Origin: UBA3792 sp946185305
Lineage (GTDB): Bacteria; Bacillota; Clostridia; Christensenellales; CAG-138
Direction of reading: 5' to 3'
Assembly (NCBI GenBank): GCA_946185305.1
Contig: CAMHJE010000056.1
Location: 1 to 13,752, forward strand
Length of the DNA: 13,752 nt
Positions 7,893 to 13,752 of this stretch are shown one piece after another. A model generated the notes under the pieces. The model did not search any database, was not told where the DNA came from, and saw only the letters and a program-made list of their open reading frames with translations. The stretch's first letter is position 1. Each line of letters starts with the position of its first letter. Position numbers and translations under genes: made by a program.

Positions 7893-9773
7893 ATGCCGCA
7901 TATTCATGTATTACAGCCGCATATTGCCAACCAAATTGCCGCCGGCGAGGTGGTCGAAAGACCCGCATCGGTCGTCAAAGAACTGGTGGAAAATGCGATT
8001 GATGCCGGCGCTACGGCGATCACCATAGAAATAGAATACGGCGGGATGCGCTCCATCCGCATTGTCGATAACGGATGCGGCATCGAAAAAGCCGACTGCC
8101 GCAACGCTTTTTTGCGTCATGCAACGAGCAAGATCTCTTCAACCGAGGATCTTGACCGGCTGACTACGCTTGGCTTCAGAGGCGAGGCGCTCGCTTCGAT
8201 TGCATCGGTTGCACGCGTTACGATGCTGACATGCACTGCCGATGCAGAAACCGGTACGCGTCTTGTGATCGACAATGGCAAAATCCTCTCGGAGGAGGAC
8301 GCCGCCTGTGTTCCCGGTACGTCGTTTACGGTCGAGGCTCTGTTTGCATCCGTACCTGCCCGGCTGAAGTTCTTGAAATCTGCAAGAAGCGAAGCCGGGT
8401 ATATCGGGGACTATGTGGCAAGGATGATTCTTGCTCGTCCCGATATTTCGTTCCGCTATGTTTCTGATGGAAAAACGGTTTATGAGACGTATGGTGATGG
8501 CGACCTCTACAATGCGCTTTACTGCGTCTATAACAAGACGATTGCAGACAAGGTCGTTCCGCTTTCCTATGACAACGGATATATCAAGATCGAAGGATAT
8601 TTGGGACTCCCGGAAATTTCAAGATCGAACCGGACATATCAAACGCTTCTGATCAACGGCAGATATATCCGCTCGTTTTCGATCGCAGCTGCCGCTTTGC
8701 AGGCGTATGATACGCGCATCATGATCGGAAAGTTCCCGTTTTTCGTAATTTCGATAACGATTGCGCCGCAGGAATTTGATGTAAACGTACACCCGACAAA
8801 GCTGGAGGTTCGCTTTGCGGACGAAACGCGCGTATGCGGCGCTGTTCGCGCAGCCTGCCGGGATGCGCTTTCCTCCTCCGCACAGCACGTCGAATCTGCC
8901 TTTGACACCGTTATGCCGAAGGATGCGCAGACCTTTGAGCGGAACGAGCAAACGGAGACGATCCGGACGAATACGCAGCAGGTCGTCTTGCCAAAACCAT
9001 CGTTTCGTGATTTTGCACCGAACGCTGCGGGAAACATGACATATCGGCCTTCCGGCAATACGGCGTTCACTTTTCATGAACGTCCTGTGACGAAGCCGTT
9101 CGTACAGACCGGAAGCATCGGCTCTGTACCGACCTATCGTATCAGTCGTCCGGAAACCGCCCCCAAAGCGCCGCTGCCGTTGCATGAGACGCTCGTTTCC
9201 GAGAAACCGATGCAGGTTATCGGCTGTGCCTTCAACGGATATTGGATCGTAGAGCGTGACGATACGCTGTATCTCATTGATCAGCATGCAGCACATGAAC
9301 GAAGACTGTATGATCAGCTTGCAGCAAGAGAGACAGAAATCGCCTCACAACCGCTGCTTGTACCGTATACGATTCGTTTGACCCCGTCCGAAGCCGACTC
9401 TCTTGCAACGCATAGGGCAGAAGTGGAGGAAATCGGATATCGCTTTGATGAAATCAACGGTCTGAATGCATCTGTTTCGTCTGTTCCGGTTTTGAATGGG
9501 CTGCAGTTAAAAGAACTGTATCTGCACGAAGTTCTCGCCGTACTCAATGAATACGGCAAACAGACGGTCGATCATATCGTGAAGGAACGTCTGATGCAAA
9601 GCGCATGCAAGCATGCGATCAAGGCAGGGGAGCCGATGACGGAAATTGAAATGCAGGCGTTACTGACGGACTATGTTAATGGTGCCGTTCCGCTGACCTG
9701 CCCGCATGGCCGTCCGGTCATTATCCGAATCACGAAAACGGAACTTGAAAAGATGTTCCGCCGTATCGTATGA
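7893..9773 (+). CDS. mutL: DNA mismatch repair protein MutL (endonuclease type)
   Basis: MutL couples mismatch recognition by MutS to strand removal; in bacteria lacking MutH it nicks DNA itself. The 626-residue protein starts at ATG 7893 behind GGAAAGGAAAG. GHKL ATPase motifs are VENAIDAG (E33, N34), DNGCGI (D59), RHATSKI and GFRGEAL (94-100). A low-complexity linker spans about residues 325-440. The C-terminal domain carries the metal/nuclease motif DQHAAHERRLYD (463-474); the consensus DQHA(x)2E(x)4E ends here in Asp474 instead of Glu. The accompanying ACKHAIK (C572) and CPHGRP (C603, H605) motifs are present. QPLLVP (486-491) matches the sliding-clamp motif found at nearly the same position in B. 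subtilis MutL. The ATGA overlap with miaA shows translational coupling. Confidence 0.97.
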   Translation: MPHIHVLQPHIANQIAAGEVVERPASVVKELVENAIDAGATAITIEIEYGGMRSIRIVDNGCGIEKADCRNAFLRHATSKISSTEDLDRLTTLGFRGEALASIASVARVTMLTCTADAETGTRLVIDNGKILSEEDAACVPGTSFTVEALFASVPARLKFLKSARSEAGYIGDYVARMILARPDISFRYVSDGKTVYETYGDGDLYNALYCVYNKTIADKVVPLSYDNGYIKIEGYLGLPEISRSNRTYQTLLINGRYIRSFSIAAAALQAYDTRIMIGKFPFFVISITIAPQEFDVNVHPTKLEVRFADETRVCGAVRAACRDALSSSAQHVESAFDTVMPKDAQTFERNEQTETIRTNTQQVVLPKPSFRDFAPNAAGNMTYRPSGNTAFTFHERPVTKPFVQTGSIGSVPTYRISRPETAPKAPLPLHETLVSEKPMQVIGCAFNGYWIVERDDTLYLIDQHAAHERRLYDQLAARETEIASQPLLVPYTIRLTPSEADSLATHRAEVEEIGYRFDEINGLNASVSSVPVLNGLQLKELYLHEVLAVLNEYGKQTVDHIVKERLMQSACKHAIKAGEPMTEIEMQALLTDYVNGAVPLTCPHGRPVIIRITKTELEKMFRRIV

Positions 9774-10717
9774 CCGAAAAGCCAAAGGTCGTTTGCCTTG
9801 TCGGGCCGACGGCGTGCCGTAAAACAGAAGTCTCAATAGCATTGGCAAAGCGACTGAAGGGAGAAATCGTTTCCGCCGATTCGGTCGCCGTTTATCGCGG
9901 GCTCGATATCGGTTCTGCTAAACCGACTGTTGCCGAACGGGACGGCATTCCGCATTATATGCTCGACGCGGCGGACATAACCGATACGGATTTCACTGTC
10001 GCCGTATTCCGCGAAAAGGCGCGTGCAGCAATAGAAGATATCCTTGCAAGAAGCAAGCTGCCGATCATTGTCGGTGGCAGCGGGCTGTACGCCGACGCGA
10101 TTTTTTCCGATATGCGCTTCTGTGCGCCCTCAGATCCCTGCGTTCGTGCTGCCATCGAGAAAGACTATGCCATCGATGCAGAAGCCGTATTTGCGCGTCT
10201 CAAGCAGGCAGATGCCGTTACGGCGGCTCGGCTGCATATTCACGACGCAAAGCGCGTGATCCGGGCGCTGGAGGTCTATGAAGTGTCCGGGAAACCGTTT
10301 TCCGCATGGAACGAGTCGTTCCAAAAGGCACAGGAGGCGGGAGAGACGTACGATATACGTCGTATCGGATTGACGATGCCGCGTGCTTTGCTGTATGATC
10401 GGATCGAAAAGCGCGTGGACAGAATGATGGAGAGCGGCTTGCAGCAGGAAGCATATGATCTCTTTGCCAAGGGCTTAACGCCGGATCGCTATACGGCCAT
10501 GCAATCCATTGGATACGCGCAGCTGTATGATGCGTACTGCGGCCGCTGTACGGTAGAGGACGCAGTTGCCAAGATCAAGCTGGACACGCGTCATTTTGCC
10601 AAACGGCAAATGACATGGTTCCGCCGGAATCCGAAAACCGTATGGTTCGGGATTTTACCAAACACCGATATGACAGAATTGCTCGATCAAATCACAGAGG
10701 AAATCAACAGAAGATGA
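9770..10717 (+). CDS. miaA: tRNA dimethylallyltransferase MiaA
   Basis: MiaA transfers a dimethylallyl group from DMAPP to N6 of A37 in tRNAs reading U-starting codons, making the substrate for MiaB. The 315-residue length is typical. Family motifs include SADSVAVYRGLDIGSAKP (D37), GGSGLY (102-107), HDAKRVIRALEVYEVSGKP, the MPRALLYDRIEKRVDRM region, AMQSIGY and FAKRQMTWFRR near the C-terminus. The P-loop reads GPTACRKT (12-19): R17 replaces the near-invariant glycine of GPTAxGKT, a change that one G-to-C transversion (GGT to CGT at 9818) would explain. The rest of the frame is intact, so this is either a real variant of uncertain activity or a base error. The start overlaps the mutL stop (ATGA) without a clear ribosome binding site. 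Unlike in Bacillus, no hfq follows. Confidence 0.94.
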   Translation: MTEKPKVVCLVGPTACRKTEVSIALAKRLKGEIVSADSVAVYRGLDIGSAKPTVAERDGIPHYMLDAADITDTDFTVAVFREKARAAIEDILARSKLPIIVGGSGLYADAIFSDMRFCAPSDPCVRAAIEKDYAIDAEAVFARLKQADAVTAARLHIHDAKRVIRALEVYEVSGKPFSAWNESFQKAQEAGETYDIRRIGLTMPRALLYDRIEKRVDRMMESGLQQEAYDLFAKGLTPDRYTAMQSIGYAQLYDAYCGRCTVEDAVAKIKLDTRHFAKRQMTWFRRNPKTVWFGILPNTDMTELLDQITEEINRR

Positions 10718-11955
10718 ATGAAGAAACCCTTGTAAACCGCGCCAAAGAACGCGTATTGCCGCAGCTTGCGGAAGCAGAAAGAATTGCATACGTCTGCTCC
10801 GAACGCGTGCTGAAAGCGTTTCAGACGCATCACGTGTCCGCTCGGCATTTCGCACCGACAGAGGGCTACGGTTATGATGACATCGGCCGCGACACGCTCG
10901 ATGCCATATTCAGCGACGCGCTGCAAACTGAGGATGCTTTGGTGCGTCCGCAAATAGCCAACGGCACGCATGCGATCTTTTTAGCGTTATCCGGCGTACT
11001 CGAGCCCGGTAATAAGATCCTTTCCATCACGGATATCCCATACGATACGCTGCAAACAGCCGTCGGACTTACGGACAATGCGCCGAATGCTTTGACACGC
11101 TTTGGGATATCTATGGAATCCGTTCCATTTGATACAGCAGGCCATATTGATATCGAAAATGCGTTACGTATACTGAAACAGGATACGTCGATTCGTATGG
11201 TGTATGTACAACGGTCGCGCGGGTATGCGTGGCGCAACGCGGTCACGATACAGGAAATGCAAAACTGCTTTGCAAAAATCCACGAGTTGCGACGGGATGT
11301 GATCATTTTTGTCGATAATTGCTACGGCGAGTTTGTAGAGGAAAACGAGCCTTCAGCGGTCGGCGCGGATTTGATGGCAGGCAGTCTGATCAAAAACTGC
11401 GGCGGCGGCATTGCGCCGACAGGCGGCTATATCGCCGGACGAAAGGAATTAATCGAGGCTGTTTCCTATCGCCTGACTGTACCCGGCAGCGGGAGAGAGG
11501 TTGGGTCCTATGCGTTCTCGTATCGGCCATACTATCAAGGGCTGTTTCTTGCACCGCATACGGTATGTCAATGCATGAAGAGCGCAATCCTGTTTGCCGC
11601 GCTATTTGAAGATTTAGGCTATACGTCTATGCCGTCGGTCGATGCGAAACGAAGCGATATCATTCAGTCCGTTCGTTTCGATACAAAGGAAGAGTTGGTC
11701 GATTTCTGCAAAGCTGTGCAATCCGCGGCGCCGATCGACAGCTTCGTCGTGCCGGAGCCTTGGGATATGCCGGGATACAGCGATCCTGTCATTATGGCGG
11801 CCGGTGCATTTGTACAAGGCGCCACGACAGAGCTCAGCGCCGATGCGCCGATCCGTGAGCCGTACATCGGCTATATGCAGGGCGCATTGACGTTTGAGCA
11901 TGCGCTGCTGGCGGCAAAGGCCATCACCAAAGCGCTCTTACAACATAAAGCATAA
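10714..11955 (+). CDS. PLP-dependent enzyme of the YnbB / methionine gamma-lyase-like ('aluminium resistance') family
   Basis: The 413-residue protein belongs to the YnbB family of cysteine/methionine-metabolism-type PLP enzymes, often annotated as aluminium resistance protein or methionine gamma-lyase family protein; its true substrate is unsettled. It has the fold-type I pattern: a cofactor phosphate loop near NGTHAIFLAL, the pyridine-binding aspartate D201 in FVDNCYGEF, and the probable Schiff-base lysine K227 in SLIKNCGGG, followed by APTGGYIAG. The motif family usually reads SLIKNpGGG; here Pro is Cys. The C-terminal EPYIGYMQGALTFEHA is also characteristic. The start ATG 10714 overlaps the miaA stop by 4 nt, with a distant GAGG at 10697-10700. 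In B. subtilis ynbB lies downstream of miaA, hfq and hflX; here it follows miaA directly. Family is certain, reaction is not. Confidence 0.9.
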   Translation: MNEETLVNRAKERVLPQLAEAERIAYVCSERVLKAFQTHHVSARHFAPTEGYGYDDIGRDTLDAIFSDALQTEDALVRPQIANGTHAIFLALSGVLEPGNKILSITDIPYDTLQTAVGLTDNAPNALTRFGISMESVPFDTAGHIDIENALRILKQDTSIRMVYVQRSRGYAWRNAVTIQEMQNCFAKIHELRRDVIIFVDNCYGEFVEENEPSAVGADLMAGSLIKNCGGGIAPTGGYIAGRKELIEAVSYRLTVPGSGREVGSYAFSYRPYYQGLFLAPHTVCQCMKSAILFAALFEDLGYTSMPSVDAKRSDIIQSVRFDTKEELVDFCKAVQSAAPIDSFVVPEPWDMPGYSDPVIMAAGAFVQGATTELSADAPIREPYIGYMQGALTFEHALLAAKAITKALLQHKA

Positions 11956-11967
11956 AGAGGAATATTT

Positions 11968-12156
11968 ATGAAAGATTTCTATGACGATCGGTTTGAAACC
12001 ACAGATGAGGATATAGAGGAATATACAGAAGACGATTATTGCGAGCTCGATCCGACGAAAATCTGCGATAATTGCTTCAAATGCCTTGAAACCGATTCCG
12101 ATTATGCAAGCGTCGAAATCGACGGTATCTATATGAATGGGGAGAGGATTTATTGA
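11968..12156 (+). CDS. Small acidic protein with a CxxCxxC motif, function unknown
   Basis: This 62-residue protein is very acidic in its first half (Asp/Glu/Tyr-rich) and then has DPTKICDNCFKCLE, with C33-x2-C36-x2-C39 and an additional C25. The four cysteines could bind zinc or an iron-sulphur cluster; no function can be assigned from sequence. I have an impression that small proteins with a similar KICDNCxKC core are widespread in Clostridia, but cannot verify it. It follows the YnbB-type gene after 12 nt with an AGAGG ribosome binding site (11956-11960), so it is a real, cotranscribed gene and the apparent last member of the operon. Its 3' end overlaps the end of the recombinase gene on the other strand by 7 bases. 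Confidence 0.75.
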   Translation: MKDFYDDRFETTDEDIEEYTEDDYCELDPTKICDNCFKCLETDSDYASVEIDGIYMNGERIY

Positions 12157-13277
12157 TCCTTTTCCGGCTCGTCCTCGCGCAGCTTAATAAACTTCGCCGC
12201 TGTACGCCGTCTGTCTTCAGACATGGCGGCGTAATGCTTTCGCGTGGTATTGACATCTTTGTGCCCGAGCACATCCGCAACAAGATAAATATCGCCACTT
12301 TCCTGGTACAGAATTGTGCCATAGGTGCTGCGCAGCTTATGCGGCGTAATCTTTTTGGTGGGTGTTGACAGCTTAGCGTACTTTTTCACAAGATTTTCAA
12401 CGGCTCGAGTGGTAATACGTTTTTTCTGCATGGATAAGAACAAGGCGTTTTCGTGGCCGGGTAAGGCCTCGATCTTGTTACGTTCCTGTAAATACTGAAG
12501 AAGCGCGTCGCGAACCTCGTTGCCGAAGGATAATTGCTCTTGATTGCCGCCCTTGCGCGTGACGACAAATTGATTTCTGGAAAAGTCAATATCACCCTTG
12601 TCGATCCCCACAAGCTCGGAAATACGGATACCGGTACCTAAAAAGAGCGTTAAAATGGCAGCGTCCCGCACTTTGGTATGCTCGTGATAGCCCTGTTGAC
12701 GCTGTGATAGCCCTTGGCCATCATCTACTACGTCGAGTAAATCAGCTACTTCGTTCACATCCAGTCGAACAATCGCTTTTTCGTGCAATTTTGGCGTATC
12801 TACAAGGGCAGCAACGTTATTGTCGATCATTTGCTGTTTATAGTAGTATTTGAAAAATGAACGAACAGCCGCCAGCTTACGGGCCTTAGCACGTTCTTTG
12901 TTGGCACGGATGACCGGTGTTTTCTGAACTGTATTATCGGCAGCATCTGTTTCCTCACCCGATTTGGATAATATATTATCTTGCTGCACTTTATAAAGTG
13001 ATATATATTCCATATAGGATTCGATATCGAAAGCACGCACCTTGTTCAAGTCCGAAAGGGTAAGGGATTGCATATCTTTTCCGGCACAGCAAGGAACCGC
13101 CCCGGAGACAAGAAACTGAAAAAAGCCGCGCAGATCAACGGCATATCCATAGCGTGTTAATATACTGGAAGTCGTTTCCATGGCACGGAAATAATACACA
13201 CAGAATTCCGGCAGTTCTTTAAGAACCGCGCGCAAACGTTCCGTGTAGATGAACTGTTTTTCATTTTGATACGTCAA
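12150..13277 (-). CDS. Tyrosine recombinase, XerS-like
   Basis: A complete tyrosine site-specific recombinase, 375 residues from TTG 13277. The full catalytic set is visible: R218 (GTGIRISEL), K242 (TRKGGN, beta-hairpin), H313 and R316 (TPHKLRSTYG), H339 (LGHKDVN) and nucleophile Y349 (RKHYA). An N-terminal SAM-like DNA-binding domain precedes it (about 15-150). Length, the VTRKGG segment, ALFLSM, ENLVKKYA and TPHKLR resemble the single-recombinase XerS of streptococci more than XerC/XerD (about 300 residues). The open frame extends to TTG 13292, but GAGGTGG (complement of 13284-13290) would be the Shine-Dalgarno sequence for 13277, 6 nt away. It converges on the operon with a 7-nt overlap. 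A perfect palindromic site lies upstream. It could be a chromosome-dimer resolvase or the integrase of an element extending rightward. Confidence 0.9.
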   Translation of the reverse strand: MTYQNEKQFIYTERLRAVLKELPEFCVYYFRAMETTSSILTRYGYAVDLRGFFQFLVSGAVPCCAGKDMQSLTLSDLNKVRAFDIESYMEYISLYKVQQDNILSKSGEETDAADNTVQKTPVIRANKERAKARKLAAVRSFFKYYYKQQMIDNNVAALVDTPKLHEKAIVRLDVNEVADLLDVVDDGQGLSQRQQGYHEHTKVRDAAILTLFLGTGIRISELVGIDKGDIDFSRNQFVVTRKGGNQEQLSFGNEVRDALLQYLQERNKIEALPGHENALFLSMQKKRITTRAVENLVKKYAKLSTPTKKITPHKLRSTYGTILYQESGDIYLVADVLGHKDVNTTRKHYAAMSEDRRRTAAKFIKLREDEPEKDQ

Positions 13278-13390
13278 TTGCAACCACCTCAAAATTTCGT
13301 TTGTGCAAAAGAAGGCAACGAATGAAAAGTATAAAAACCGTAGGGAACGGGCAGATTTTTCATAATTCAGCAGCTTTCCTTGCTATGTTT

Positions 13391-13419
13391 ATCTTATTAC
13401 AACTATTCGTTAAAGACAA
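13391..13419 (-). promoter_or_regulatory. Weak promoter candidate for the recombinase, inside the inverted repeat
   Basis: On the minus strand TTGTCT (13419-13414), a 17-nt spacer and TAAGAT (13396-13391) give four of six matches to each sigmaA box. The -35 box falls on the spacer of the 16-bp inverted repeat and one repeat arm forms most of the promoter spacer, so a protein bound to the repeat would block it. A better isolated -10 box, TATACT (13333-13328), lies closer to the gene but has no matching -35. Confidence 0.25.
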
Positions 13420-13436
13420 GTTTAACGAATAGTTGT
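13399..13436. repeat. Perfect 16-bp inverted repeat with 6-bp spacer (candidate Xer recombination site)
   Basis: ACAACTATTCGTTAAA (13399-13414) and its exact reverse complement (13421-13436) flank the 6-bp spacer GACAAG (13415-13420). It lies about 120 bp upstream of the recombinase start. Two identical arms around an asymmetric 6-bp centre match the layout of a tyrosine-recombinase core site; dif has 11-bp arms around 6 bp. No T-tract follows on either strand, so it is not an intrinsic terminator. An operator for the recombinase gene is the main alternative, and both roles may be combined. Confidence 0.55.
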
Positions 13437-13752
13437 TAACAAAAAATTCAAAATGAAGTGATCATGGAACCTAAATTCAATATTATGGCATCGTATATTG
13501 AACCCCGAATAACGGCTTGCCGACCTAATGAGATTGCGTTTATTTTCGATAGCAGATTCGCTGTTTGAAGAAGTTTATAAAAGCGAATCAGAAAAGAAAA
13601 CAAACGTATTAGAATCAGCATGTAATGCAATCAACGAGCTGTAAGACTCGAACCTTGATGAATCGGCTCACACGAAAAATGCTGGATGATCTTTCCAATC
13701 GTCCGTACATAAGCCTAAATTCTTAAGATGCTTTTTGCCAGATCGTATCGCT

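Larger units (their letters stand above)
13278..13752. other. Gene-poor AT-rich stretch upstream of the recombinase
   Basis: Apart from the inverted repeat and weak promoter signals, I see no convincing gene in this right-hand end. Short plus-strand frames exist at 13464-13568 (34 codons, weak GAAGTGA upstream) and 13528-13644 (38 codons, ending VYKSESEKKTNVLESACNAI), overlapping in different frames, followed by a third at 13658-13729. Together they could be remains of a decayed gene, but nothing is recognisable. Base composition appears more AT-rich than the operon. A minus-strand frame at 13448-13630 is hydrophobic and has no start signal I trust. Confidence 0.5.

Noticed and set aside
7191..9296. 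Minus-strand open frames opposite mutS and mutL (7191-7907 and 8619-9296)
   Set aside because: Both are covered by strongly conserved plus-strand genes and their translations have no motifs.
13399..13436. The 16-bp inverted repeat as an intrinsic terminator or LexA box
   Set aside because: No U-tract follows on either strand and the arms are AT-rich; the sequence lacks the CGAAC-N4-GTTCG arrangement of Gram-positive LexA sites.
13448..13630. Minus-strand 60-codon hydrophobic frame as a small membrane protein gene
   Set aside because: No convincing ribosome binding site or promoter, and its hydrophobicity follows from AT-rich sequence; it overlaps equally unsupported plus-strand frames.
13645..13654. 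tRNA T-arm-like GGTTCGAGTC on the minus strand, a possible tRNA attachment site beside the recombinase
   Set aside because: The flanking bases do not form a 5-bp T stem (only about three pairs including a wobble) and I find no matching acceptor, anticodon or D arms.
1..13752. CRISPR array, rRNA, tRNA, insertion sequence or riboswitch
   Set aside because: I saw no regularly spaced repeats, no conserved RNA gene landmarks, no transposase gene and no intergenic leader long enough for a known riboswitch outside 13278-13752, where none is recognisable.

Overview
This window looks like core chromosome of an endospore-forming Bacillota (Firmicutes), most likely class Clostridia, with roughly half G+C. 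The evidence is the local gene order, which echoes the Bacillus subtilis miaB-ymcA-(cotE)-mutS-mutL ... miaA-(hfq) ... ynbB neighbourhood. A gene for an alpha/beta-type small acid-soluble spore protein and a MutL of the endonuclease type found in bacteria without MutH point the same way. I cannot name the species.

Layout. Bases 1-1082 hold the 3' part of fakA (fatty acid kinase, ATP-binding subunit), which runs off the left edge. A compact intrinsic terminator follows, and recG (branch-migration helicase) begins right at the end of its U-tract. A second hairpin at 3101-3131 is built as a two-way terminator between recG and a convergent SASP gene (3396-3196, minus strand). The 152-bp gap between the SASP gene and miaB carries divergent signals: a sigmaG/F-like motif on the minus strand and a good sigmaA-like promoter on the plus strand.

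From that promoter a tight plus-strand operon runs about 8.6 kb: miaB, a YmcA/YlbF-family gene, mutS, mutL, miaA, a ynbB-type PLP enzyme gene and a small acidic cysteine-motif protein gene. Genes overlap by 1 to 8 bases or are separated by only 12. It combines tRNA A37 modification (MiaA adds the isopentenyl group, MiaB methylthiolates it), mismatch repair (MutS/MutL) and a probable RNase Y specificity factor. No hfq, hflX or cotE is present. The operon has no visible terminator and its last gene overlaps, tail to tail, a XerS-like tyrosine recombinase gene on the minus strand.

Bases 13278-13752 hold no convincing gene and look AT-richer. About 120 bp upstream of the recombinase start lies a perfect 16-bp inverted repeat with a 6-bp spacer, the geometry of a Xer/dif-type recombination site. 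I consider this recombinase plus site the most interesting candidate system here. Other points of note are an arginine in place of the near-invariant P-loop glycine of MiaA, an aspartate ending the MutL endonuclease motif, no recognisable clamp-binding motif in the MutS tail, and a CxxCxxxC tail on the YmcA-like protein.
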